The notes beneath the pieces are model-generated. The model did not search any database and was not told the DNA's origin. It worked only from the letters and a program-made list of their open reading frames with translations. From contig DAOQWL010000011.1 in assembly GCA_035342095.1 (NCBI GenBank), positions 28,439 through 92,438 of the forward strand: a DNA stretch of 64,000 bases, written 5' to 3'. Source of the stretch: PLanc-01 sp035342095 (GTDB lineage Bacteria > Planctomycetota > Phycisphaerae > Sedimentisphaerales > Anaerobacaceae). Shown piece by piece: positions 49,571-57,577 of this stretch. Each line of letters opens with the position of its first letter. Positions within the stretch are counted from its first letter, which is position 1. Position numbers and translations under genes: made by a program.

Positions 49571-52084
49571 TCACGGCATCCGCTTGAGGCCTTCCCAACG
49601 CACGTCCCATTTCCCGTTCTTCGGGAATCCGGGCGCGGGTCCGTCAGGACAACCGTCCCAGCCTGCGGCCATCATCGCCACCGCAGTCAGCAGGCCGCCG
49701 TTGCCCGGCAGGTACAAGGGCAGCCGGGCCGATTGGTAGTTGTGCCCGTTGGCGAGGTAGCGGTTCTTGGGCGAGTCCAGGAACAGCGCATCGACCGCCT
49801 TTTCCGGCTCGCCCAGCCGGGCGGCGGTCATCGCCAGCATCGGATAGTCCCATCCCCAGGTGCTGGGCCAGTCCCAATCCGCCAGGATGCTATCGTACGT
49901 GCGCTTCATCACATCGGGATCAATGAACGGCTTGGAAAAAGGCAGATCGGGCCTATATTCTTCAACGAAATCTCTTGGTTCGATTTCGTTGAAGAAGGGA
50001 TAGGACCTGTTCATCGACGCGCGTCCGGGATTTGAGAGGGAAGAATCGAGGAAGAGATTTTCCCCTCTCAAAGTAGGCCCGATCTGCCTTTTTCCAAGCC
50101 TCAGCGGCGTGTCAGGCACAAATCCAAGCGCCGCGACCATTGTAGGGTGATCCCGGCGAATCGTGTACGGCGGGGTCTCGATCCCCGTGTAAACGCCCTC
50201 GCGAACGGTCGGCCGCGAGAGCCCGTGGATCACCTCATCCCATCTCGCATCGCGATCCAGGCCGAGACGCAATCGCCACTGCTGGGCAACCTCCAGGGCC
50301 CAACGCCAATACGCCAGCTCGAACGTCGGATTCAGGTTGCGGGCCTTGTCGGGTCCGTAGCTCTCCTGGGCAGGAATCATCGCGGGACCCAGCACGTAGC
50401 GGTGGTTCGCTTCGTCCCACACGGGATACGAGGCCATGAACTCTGCGGTTTCAAAGACGACCCGCCGATAGCGATTCAGTGTCTCTCGGTCCGGATCACC
50501 AGATCCCCACCGGATTGGAAAAGGGCAGATCGGGCCTGTATTCTTCAACGAAATCTCCTGGTTCGATTTCGTTGAAGAATCGACAGGTCCAACTCTCGGC
50601 GCGCGTCCGGGGTTTGGGAGGGAAGAATCGAGGAAGAGGTTTTTCCCTCCCAAAGTAGGCCCGATCTGCTCTTTTCCAATCCGGCGGGCCCGATAGCAGA
50701 GTTCCGCGTAGTAGATCGGATGCGGCTGTTGCCAGATCAGGAATACGCCCACGCTGCTGGGACTCTCCCGCCCGTCCGGGCCGACCATCTTGGGCCAGCG
50801 GGCGCCGGCATAGCCCTGGAGTCTCGCGGTGCCCTCGGCCATGGGTAGAATGGACTCATACCACGCGAGGCTCCGCTCCAGCAGCTCGATCCGGTCCCAC
50901 AGGGCGAAATGCACTCCATGCCACCAGTGCATTTCGAGATGCGACTTGCCGTGCCAGCTATTGGCGGTGAGACCCGTCTCCTGCGGAGGACGGGAGCCTG
51001 CGCATTGGATCGCCATGAGGTATTGCGACAGCACGACCCTTCGCTCCAACTCCGACGCACGCGGGTCGGTGCACCGAGAGAAGTCGATGGCCCCGCCGGA
51101 CTGCCAGAATCGCTGCCAGTGATCCGCCGCCGCGGCGCGGACTTCGTCGAAGCTCGGCAACGGCTCGGTGATCTCCGTCGGCGAGAATGCGACGACCACT
51201 TCCAAGGCCGCGCCGTCCTGTTGGAGGATCTCGTACTCGTGCTGTGACTGCGTCTGCATCCGACCGCCCTGTGACCAGGCCACCCGAACGCAGTAGCGGT
51301 CGGCGTCGAGGCTCCGCGCGAGGTCCGCCTGTCCATCGGTCATGCGGCACGTCGTCCTGTGCGGATCCGCCAGGCTCCAATCCGCGGCCTGTCCCCAGTC
51401 CGTGCTGCCATAGGGGAACGCCAGGCGAACCGCAAGTCGCTGCTGTCCCAGCAGAGGCGACTCGATCCGCACCGCCAGCAGATCCCGCGACGGATGGCAC
51501 GCCGTGAGGATAATCACCGGCTCATCCTGGACACAGAATCGGCTCATCAGAAAGCCTGTCCACAAATCCAGGGTCTGAATAGTCTCGGTCAAATCCTCAA
51601 TGGACGCCGGCGAGCCGTCGGACTTGGCGATACGCAGACCGATCTGCCCGAGGTGCAGGCGATGGGGATTGGCTCTCAGCCAATTCGCGGCGGGCGAGTA
51701 CCCGCCCGAAGGAGCCCCGCCCGCGGCGTAGGGGACCTCGCGCCCCGCAACCGTGTAGCGGTTCATCGCATCGGCGAGCGTGTAGCCCTCCGTGTTCGGC
51801 AGGCTGTGCCAGCCCCACTGGGAGAGTGTGCCCAGCGATATGCCCTTGCGATGGTAGTCGGGGAACGTCTGAAGGCCCGTGATGTCCGCGGTGAAGGCGA
51901 ACTCCCCGTTGCCGACACTCAGCGGGGTCAGGGGATCGGGTTTGTCGAGCGTGACATTGTGCCGTGTTACCCAGGCGTGCCGGTCGATCCGGGCGGACTC
52001 GCCTGCCCGGACGAGGACGCACCCTCCCAGCACACCCATCACCGCCAGAATCCTGCAACGAGTTGTCAGGGTTCCTGGAGACAT
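49571..52084 (-). CDS. Secreted six-hairpin glycosidase (GH65/GH95-like) carrying two in-frame palindromic elements
   Basis: 837 residues with a signal peptide (ILAVMGVLGGCVLVRAG). An N-terminal beta-sandwich-like domain (about 40-300: PLTPLSVGNGEFAFTADITGLQTF) is followed by an (alpha/alpha)6 catalytic barrel (about 310-820: GLTANSWHGKSHLEMHWWHGVHFALW, WPKMVGPDGRESPSS, FETAEFMASY, WGWDYPMLAMTAARLGEPEKAVD). The GLT.NSWHGKSHLEMHWWH stretch recalls GH65-like phosphorylase/hydrolase families, but the exact family is unassigned. Residues about 467-525 and 663-718 come from two copies of the palindromic element; without them the barrel sequence reads on. The start overlaps the end of the metallophosphoesterase gene by 19 bases. 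ATG 52039 is an alternative start. Confidence 0.75.
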   Translation of the reverse strand: MSPGTLTTRCRILAVMGVLGGCVLVRAGESARIDRHAWVTRHNVTLDKPDPLTPLSVGNGEFAFTADITGLQTFPDYHRKGISLGTLSQWGWHSLPNTEGYTLADAMNRYTVAGREVPYAAGGAPSGGYSPAANWLRANPHRLHLGQIGLRIAKSDGSPASIEDLTETIQTLDLWTGFLMSRFCVQDEPVIILTACHPSRDLLAVRIESPLLGQQRLAVRLAFPYGSTDWGQAADWSLADPHRTTCRMTDGQADLARSLDADRYCVRVAWSQGGRMQTQSQHEYEILQQDGAALEVVVAFSPTEITEPLPSFDEVRAAAADHWQRFWQSGGAIDFSRCTDPRASELERRVVLSQYLMAIQCAGSRPPQETGLTANSWHGKSHLEMHWWHGVHFALWDRIELLERSLAWYESILPMAEGTARLQGYAGARWPKMVGPDGRESPSSVGVFLIWQQPHPIYYAELCYRARRIGKEQIGPTLGGKNLFLDSSLPNPGRAPRVGPVDSSTKSNQEISLKNTGPICPFPIRWGSGDPDRETLNRYRRVVFETAEFMASYPVWDEANHRYVLGPAMIPAQESYGPDKARNLNPTFELAYWRWALEVAQQWRLRLGLDRDARWDEVIHGLSRPTVREGVYTGIETPPYTIRRDHPTMVAALGFVPDTPLRLGKRQIGPTLRGENLFLDSSLSNPGRASMNRSYPFFNEIEPRDFVEEYRPDLPFSKPFIDPDVMKRTYDSILADWDWPSTWGWDYPMLAMTAARLGEPEKAVDALFLDSPKNRYLANGHNYQSARLPLYLPGNGGLLTAVAMMAAGWDGCPDGPAPGFPKNGKWDVRWEGLKRMP
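49931..50098. mobile_element. In-gene palindromic element, copy B
   Basis: The outer stem is 25 perfect base pairs: CTTGGAAAAAGGCAGATCGG.. (49931-49955) with its complement at 50074-50098. Inner hairpin 1, ATTCTTCAACGAAATC (49957-49972), pairs with 49982-49996. Inner hairpin 2, TTTGAGAGGG.., pairs with ..CCTCTCAAA. 168 bases, a multiple of three, open in the host frame. Confidence 0.85.
50510..50684. mobile_element. In-gene palindromic element, copy C
   Basis: The outer stem is 29 pairs with only two G-T type wobbles: CCGGATTGGAAAAGGGCAGA.. (50510-50538) against 50656-50684. Inner hairpin 1, ATTCTTCAACGAAATC (50540-50555), pairs perfectly with 50565-50580. Inner hairpin 2, TTTGGGAGGGAA (50613-50624), pairs with TTCCCTCCCAAA (50643-50654). 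Open in the host frame. Confidence 0.85.
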
Positions 52085-53037
52085 TGCAACTCTCTGCTTA
52101 CGGCCCTGCGGTGACCCGTGACGACCAGGCTCCGATCCGACCGCACTTCGACAACCGCGTAGGAGTTGTTCTCTTGGCCTTGGCCCTCCACGACGCCCTT
52201 GAGCGTGTAGTAGTGGATTCCCTCGATGCCGTTATAAGCCCCTGCGTGATGATGTCCCTGGAACACCGCGACGACCTTGCCCGACTCCTGAAGAACCGCG
52301 CGGACCTCGGCCGCGTTGTTCACATAGAGATCGCCGGCTCCATCGAGCAACTGGTGAATGAAGACGATGACCGGCCCTCGCGACGTTGCCAGGTCCTGTC
52401 TGAGCCAGTCAATCTCGTGACGTGGGATATTCGCATCGGTCCAGTCGAAGTTGCCGCGATCGTAGTCGGCGCCGTCGGCCTTGTAGTTGGCGTCGAGCAC
52501 AACGCAGTGCAGACCTCGCACGCCGAACGAGTAATAAGTTCGGCTCGGATCGATGCCTGTGTTCTCGACGTTCTGGAGGAACTGCCCTTTCGAGATGCAG
52601 TCTGCATCGTGATTTCCGAGCACGTGGTATCGCGGGCCGGCGAAACCCTGAAACACCTTCTCGATCGTCCGCAGGTACTGCAGCGTTCTGCTCTCGACGG
52701 GCGGCCTGTCCTCGTCCTTCAGATCGCCCAGCTCGACGAGAAAGTCCACTCGTTCCGCGTTCATCCGCGCGACGCATTCGGCCAGCTTGTCCAGCGACTC
52801 GCGATAGAACCGCGTGCCCGCCGGCTCGGTATCGGCATAGTGACAATCCGTGACGATCCCGAACCGGACCGGCCGGCGACGGCCCACCGACAGGCCGCCC
52901 GGCGCACACGACGACGAGACGAGAGCCGTTCCCGCAGCCACGGCCGCCGCCGATTGCAGAAGCGCCCGGCGCCCGATTTCCCGTGATGACTTTGATCGCA
53001 CATTCTCACTACAGTCGTTCTCGTTCATCCTGCTCAC
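52066..53037 (-). CDS. Exported calcineurin-like metallophosphoesterase
   Basis: 323 residues with an N-terminal Tat-like or lipoprotein-like signal (GRRALLQSAAAVAAGTALVSSSCAP). The five metal-ligand blocks of calcineurin-like phosphatases are present: TDCHYAD near 63, LGDLKD near 98, GNHDAD near 137, IFIHQLLDGAG-type His near 220, and GHHHAGAYNG near 262. A phosphodiesterase or phosphomonoesterase acting outside the cytoplasm is likely. It overlaps the next gene and follows the amidotransferase by 84 bases, so it is part of the arabinan run, where its role is unclear. Confidence 0.87.
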   Translation of the reverse strand: MSRMNENDCSENVRSKSSREIGRRALLQSAAAVAAGTALVSSSCAPGGLSVGRRRPVRFGIVTDCHYADTEPAGTRFYRESLDKLAECVARMNAERVDFLVELGDLKDEDRPPVESRTLQYLRTIEKVFQGFAGPRYHVLGNHDADCISKGQFLQNVENTGIDPSRTYYSFGVRGLHCVVLDANYKADGADYDRGNFDWTDANIPRHEIDWLRQDLATSRGPVIVFIHQLLDGAGDLYVNNAAEVRAVLQESGKVVAVFQGHHHAGAYNGIEGIHYYTLKGVVEGQGQENNSYAVVEVRSDRSLVVTGHRRAVSRELQCLQEP

Positions 53038-53121
53038 GCACAGTACTCCTCAAGCGCCGCGTACGGAAACCGAAGCGAAACCACGCGGTTCCCACAGGCC
53101 GTATTGTAGCGGACGGTCCCA

Positions 53122-53829
53122 CTATCGGACAGCCTGTTCCGATCCCAACATGGAATCGAGTAGTGCGAAAAGCAGTTTCCCGGTGTGAGCGATTTGATCG
53201 AACTGTGCCAGAATTCGATCTCGGCTCTGGATGAACGGCGCCTCGGTCAGCTCGTCGGCACAGTGGGCGAGCATGCTGTGGATGCTGTCGGCGGTGTACT
53301 CCAGATGGAATTGCAGGCCGACGGCGCGTCCGGCGTACTCGAACGCCTGGTTGGGACATGCATCGCTCTGCGCCAGGCGTCTGGCGCCGGGCGGGATGTC
53401 GAAGGTGTCGCCGTGCCAGTGGAAGGCATTGAACTCGGCAGGCACGCCCTTGAAGAGAACCGAGTCACGGGCCTCCGGAGTGAGACGGACGGGGAACCAC
53501 CCAATCTCGATGTGAGGGTTCTGCACCACCTTGCCGCCCAGGACATCGGCCAGGAGCTGGGCGCCGAGGCAGACGCCAAGGATCGGAACGCCCTTGACGA
53601 CGGCCCGCTCAATGAACGCCTTTTCTCTCTTGAGCCAGGGGTGGTTGCGGTATTGGTAGACGTTCATCGGCCCGCCCATAATCGCGAGCAGGCCCACCTC
53701 GTCGATCTCGGGCAGCGGCTCGTTCTCGTAGAGCCGTGTTTGGGTTACGACATGGTTGCGGCTCTCCGCCCAGACCGCGATGTTGGCGGCATCCTCGAAC
53801 GGCACGTGTTGCAGGTAGTGGACTCTCAT
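53122..53829 (-). CDS. Class I glutamine amidotransferase-like protein
   Basis: 235 residues, cytoplasmic. Seen: VGLLAIMGGPMNVYQY near 47, the nucleophile in GVPILGVCLGAQLLAD near 85, FHWHGDTFDIPPGA near 137, and the His-Glu pair in GLQFHLEYTADS near 172. This is the GMP-synthase-like amidotransferase fold without a synthetase domain. Family members include gamma-glutamyl-polyamine and gamma-glutamyl hydrolases; the substrate here is unknown. It starts seven bases behind the stop of the GH43 gene, so it is translated from the same transcript, which is unusual for an arabinan locus. Confidence 0.87.
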   Translation of the reverse strand: MRVHYLQHVPFEDAANIAVWAESRNHVVTQTRLYENEPLPEIDEVGLLAIMGGPMNVYQYRNHPWLKREKAFIERAVVKGVPILGVCLGAQLLADVLGGKVVQNPHIEIGWFPVRLTPEARDSVLFKGVPAEFNAFHWHGDTFDIPPGARRLAQSDACPNQAFEYAGRAVGLQFHLEYTADSIHSMLAHCADELTEAPFIQSRDRILAQFDQIAHTGKLLFALLDSMLGSEQAVR

Positions 53830-53836
53830 AGGCAGC

Positions 53837-54895
53837 TCACTTCGACGATTCGGGGATTCCCACGACGGGCCAGCCGTCGTCGGTCCAGGTCAAGGGTCGG
53901 AGGGCGTACTTCGAGACGCCCCAGGGGGTGCTGCCGTCGTAGAAGTGCATCCCGAGCCAGTACTGATCGCCCTTCTTGAGGATGCCGGCGTGGCCCGGCC
54001 CGATGAACGGGCCGTCCGTGTCGAGCAGGAGAGTGCCGCCGCCTTCGAGCATGTCCTTGTCCTCCTTGTCCAGGTAGGGCCCGGTGACCGTCGGGCTGCG
54101 TCCGACTCGCATGTTGTATGTGCTGTTGACGCCCCGACAGCACATGCCCCAGTTCAGGAACAGGTAGTACGCGCCGTTGCGATAGTAGAGGAACGGCGCC
54201 TCGATGGAATCGTAATGCGCCAGCGCGTGGATCGGGGAATCCGGGGCGATCCGTTTGCCGGTGGCGGGATCGAGCTGGATCAGCTTGATGCCTCCCCAGA
54301 AGGAGCCGAAGGCGAGCCACAAGTTGCCGTCAGCGTCCTGCGTCACCGCAGGGTCGATGGTGTTGAAATCGTCGCGCGGGCTCGACTGGATCACGATGCC
54401 GCCGTCCTTCCATTCGTAGGCAGGATCGCACGGGTCGAGCGTCACGTTCGTCGCCAGTCCGATGGCGGAGGTGTTCTTGCCGAAGGTCGAGACGGAGAAG
54501 TAGAGCAGGTACCGATTGCGAAAATGGATGACGTCCGGCGCCCAGAAATCCAGGCCGCCGCGATTGCCCGGCACCGCCTGGGCCACCCACTCGGGTGACT
54601 TCGTGAACGTCTGCGGCCCGCGGGTCCACGTGACGAGGTCCTTCGAGCAGTAGCTGGGCGTGCCTCGACCGGTGCAGAAGATCCAGTACTCGTCCTTGCA
54701 CGGGACGATGGTGGACGGGTCGTGGACGCGAATCCCGCGACTGCCCAGTTTGAGCACGTGGGCGACCGCGTTCGGATCGGCGGGAGGTTCCGGCGGGCGG
54801 CCCGGCCGGGAAGGGCCGACAGGCTGAGCCCACCCCGTCGCCGCCGCGGAGAGGATTGCACCCAACACAATCCAAGAACAAACTGCGATCTTCAT
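53837..54895 (-). CDS. Secreted GH43 arabinan-active hydrolase (endo-1,5-alpha-L-arabinosidase type)
   Basis: 352 residues with a signal peptide (AVCSWIVLGAILSAAATGWA). Five-bladed propeller with the three catalytic acids in place: base Asp in VHDPSTIVPCKDEYWIF near 58, pKa-tuning Asp in LDFWAPDVIHF near 117, acid Glu in YDSIEAPFLYYRNGAYYLF near 228. NWGMCCRGVNSTYNMRVGRS matches the endo-arabinanase type. It cuts alpha-1,5-arabinan outside the cytoplasm. Start ATG 54895 has GAGGT upstream. Upstream lies the multi-hairpin repeat that separates it from GH127. Confidence 0.92.
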   Translation of the reverse strand: MKIAVCSWIVLGAILSAAATGWAQPVGPSRPGRPPEPPADPNAVAHVLKLGSRGIRVHDPSTIVPCKDEYWIFCTGRGTPSYCSKDLVTWTRGPQTFTKSPEWVAQAVPGNRGGLDFWAPDVIHFRNRYLLYFSVSTFGKNTSAIGLATNVTLDPCDPAYEWKDGGIVIQSSPRDDFNTIDPAVTQDADGNLWLAFGSFWGGIKLIQLDPATGKRIAPDSPIHALAHYDSIEAPFLYYRNGAYYLFLNWGMCCRGVNSTYNMRVGRSPTVTGPYLDKEDKDMLEGGGTLLLDTDGPFIGPGHAGILKKGDQYWLGMHFYDGSTPWGVSKYALRPLTWTDDGWPVVGIPESSK

Positions 54896-54922
54896 AACGA
54901 CCTCAGACAAATCGCGGCGTTC

Positions 54923-55026
54923 GTAGTGACGCCGTGAGGCGTTCTCCGTAGCATGGGCGTCCCGCCCATGATTCCGGATCACGGGCAAGATGCCCGTGCT
55001 GTGAAATGCCCCTACGGGCACACTAC
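54923..55026. repeat. Multi-hairpin intergenic repeat (GTAGTGACGCC type), copy 3, full form
   Basis: The outer arms GTAGTG (54923-54928) and CACTAC (55021-55026) enclose CGCC/GGCG, CATGGGCG/CGCCCATG, CACGGGCA/TGCCCGTG and GCCCCTACGGGC. It lies between GH127 and GH43. A further perfect hairpin CGGTGGGC/GCCCACCG follows at 55035-55053. Confidence 0.87.
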
Positions 55027-55058
55027 AAGGACATCGGTGGGCACAGCCCACCGATCCG

Positions 55059-57398
55059 TCACTTCACGGATTTCAGGATCGCGCAACCGAAGATGCCGCC
55101 GGCGGTCATGCCGGGATGGGCCTGGAACCTCACGGTCACGCCGGTCTTGTTCTCGACGAGGTCCTTGGGCAGCGGATAGGTCTCATCATAGAACACGCCG
55201 GGCTTGTTGTTCTCCAGCTTCTTCGTGACGATCTTGACGTCGTCCACGAGGATGTCGAACTCGCGCCCGCCGGCATCGCTGCCCCAGTAGCCGATGCGAA
55301 GCTCCTGCGGGACCTCCGACAGCACCTTGAGCGTGTACGAGAACCAGCCGCCTTCGCTCGCGTGGCGCCACGCCCGCCCGAAGTGGAGCCCGGAGGCGGT
55401 TCGTTCGCCCTTCATCGCGTGGGCACGCTCGGACCGCGGATCGCCGATCGCGACCTCGTCCACCGTCCGCAGCTTCAAATCGCGCTGGAGCTTCTGCTCC
55501 GCGAGGGATTGCTCGTGTTCCGGGCTGCCCTTGCGGAAGACCCGCCAGTAGATCGCGTATCGCTCGCCAAAGAGCTGATGGTACGGCACGAGCGTGATGT
55601 TCTTCTCCAGCCCGACGGTGCGGAAGGTCGGCGGATTGTCGGAGACCTTCTCGATGCACGTCGTGAGGTCGTCGCTGTCGGCCAGCAGGACCGGCGCCTC
55701 GGCGATCCGGTCTCGCGGGAACTGGTACCATTGGTCCTTCAGGTAGACCACGTCGTCGGTGAGTCCCTCGTTCCCCAGCTTGCCGGCCAGGACGAGCGGG
55801 CCGTACGTGAAGGCGACGACTGTCTTGTCGTCGGGCATCGGCGCGACGCCCAGGCTCATGGGCATCGGGATATCGAGCCGGTCGCCATCGGCCCACGTCC
55901 TTCGGATGGCCAGGTAGCTCGAAGGCCGGGCCACCGCGGAGAATGGCTTGCCGTTCAACGTCACTGCGACGCCCTGCCTGGCCCAGGCCGGGACGCGGAC
56001 GCGAAGCACAAACTCCTTGGGCCGTTTCGTATGGATCGTCAGCGACGTGGCCGGCTCGTCGGGCCATCGCGTCTCCTGGCGAATGCGGACACCCTTGTCG
56101 GCCCAGTTCAGCTCCGACGCGATGAACAGGTTCACAAAGACTCCATCCTCGTCGTGATAGTAGATCGTGTCGCCGTACTTGGCGTGGTTCTCCATCCCGG
56201 TCCCGGTGCAGCACCAGAAGCACTCGGTCGGCAGGTTGTAGGTCTTCCAGCGTCCGGTAGCAAGCGGGACGAAGTACATCATCATCCCGGTCTTCGGGTC
56301 CTGCGTGCTCAAGATGCTGTTGAACAGCGCCCGTTCATAATAGTCCATGTACTCAGCCTTCGGCTCCCAGGAGAACAGGCGCCGCGTGAGCTTGAGCATG
56401 TTGTAGGTGCAGCAGGTTTCCTGCGTGTGGTCGCCGAGTTCCGTGGCCAGTTGGTCGGGATCGGTCCGCCAGTGCTCGTCGTTGCTCGTGCCGGCCGTGC
56501 AGTAGCAGCGATGCCCGACGACCTGATGCCAGAAGTACTCAGCAATCCAACGGTCCCGGGTGTCGCCCGTCATTTCATACTGCCTTGCGGTCCCGATCAC
56601 ATTCGGAATGAACGAGTTGACGTGCTGGCCCTTGAGCTGGTCCCTTCCGGCCGCAAGGGGCTCGACATACGTCCGCTGCACGAAACGCCGGGACAGGGCC
56701 AGGTGGTCCGGGTTGCCGGTGATCGCGTAGAGATTGGCGAGCGCCTCGTTCATGCCCCCCTGCTCGGTGCTGTTGAGCATCTGCTGCATCTGCTCCTCGG
56801 AGAGCTTGTCGCAGCGTCCCTTGCACCAGCGGGCCATGCCTTCGAGGATCTCCAGTGCCTGCCGATTGCCGCAGTACTCGTATGAATCGAGCAGGCCCGC
56901 CAGGATCTTGTGCAGCGTGTAATACGGCGCCCACACCTGCTGGCGGTTCTCGACGCGATCGATGAACGACTCGGGATAGGCGCTGAGGTAGCCGCTGGCG
57001 CCCAGGGCCTTCTGGCACTTCGCCAGTTCTGCGACGATCCCATCGACTCGTGTCTTGAGCTGCTCGTCGCCCGTGCTGGCGTACATCATGGCGCAGGCGG
57101 AGAGATAGTGTCCCAGGGTATGGCCGCGAAGCTCGGAGCCTTCCCAGCCGGTATACGCCCGTCCCGGCGCGGGGAGGCCCGCGGTGACTCGGAATCCGTG
57201 CAGCAGCCGGTCCGGCTCGAGCGACAGCAGGTACTGTCGGTCCCGTTCCATCGTGTCCTTGAACGGCCCGTCGAGCAGCCGCACGTCCGGCAACGAGAAC
57301 GCCCGGGCCTTTAGTGGAACAACAGGCTGACTTCCGCTCGCCTGCAGGTTCCACGACACGACACCAAGACATATGAACAACGAACACAAGCGTCTCAC
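55059..57398 (-). CDS. Secreted GH127/GH146-type beta-L-arabinofuranosidase
   Basis: 779 residues with a signal peptide (LCSLFICLGVVSWNLQASG). DUF1680 barrel with the metal-site and nucleophile residues: Glu-x-Cys in HTQETCCTYNMLKL near 326 and Cys-Cys in FWCCTGTGMENHAKYG near 394. LPDVRLLDGPFKDTMERDRQYLLSLEPDRLLHGFR is the usual N-terminal opening. The C-terminal part is beta-rich, and its last about 110 residues form an extra accessory module (RAWRHASEGGWFSYTLKVLSE). It releases terminal beta-L-arabinofuranose from arabino-oligosaccharides or glycoproteins. Part of the arabinan run. Confidence 0.92.
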   Translation of the reverse strand: MRRLCSLFICLGVVSWNLQASGSQPVVPLKARAFSLPDVRLLDGPFKDTMERDRQYLLSLEPDRLLHGFRVTAGLPAPGRAYTGWEGSELRGHTLGHYLSACAMMYASTGDEQLKTRVDGIVAELAKCQKALGASGYLSAYPESFIDRVENRQQVWAPYYTLHKILAGLLDSYEYCGNRQALEILEGMARWCKGRCDKLSEEQMQQMLNSTEQGGMNEALANLYAITGNPDHLALSRRFVQRTYVEPLAAGRDQLKGQHVNSFIPNVIGTARQYEMTGDTRDRWIAEYFWHQVVGHRCYCTAGTSNDEHWRTDPDQLATELGDHTQETCCTYNMLKLTRRLFSWEPKAEYMDYYERALFNSILSTQDPKTGMMMYFVPLATGRWKTYNLPTECFWCCTGTGMENHAKYGDTIYYHDEDGVFVNLFIASELNWADKGVRIRQETRWPDEPATSLTIHTKRPKEFVLRVRVPAWARQGVAVTLNGKPFSAVARPSSYLAIRRTWADGDRLDIPMPMSLGVAPMPDDKTVVAFTYGPLVLAGKLGNEGLTDDVVYLKDQWYQFPRDRIAEAPVLLADSDDLTTCIEKVSDNPPTFRTVGLEKNITLVPYHQLFGERYAIYWRVFRKGSPEHEQSLAEQKLQRDLKLRTVDEVAIGDPRSERAHAMKGERTASGLHFGRAWRHASEGGWFSYTLKVLSEVPQELRIGYWGSDAGGREFDILVDDVKIVTKKLENNKPGVFYDETYPLPKDLVENKTGVTVRFQAHPGMTAGGIFGCAILKSVK

Positions 57399-57577
57399 AG
57401 CTAACCTCCCACCTACAAAGGGTACTCATTGCCACGCGACAGCGGCAGTACGCCGTCCACGTTAATCTGGGGACCGGCCAAGTCTGTGTCGAGGGCATCT
57501 TGCCCGCGACACGTTACGCTAATCGTGCCCAACATTTTAGGACGGACAGCGTAGTAGGGTGCGCTGTGCACACCGCT

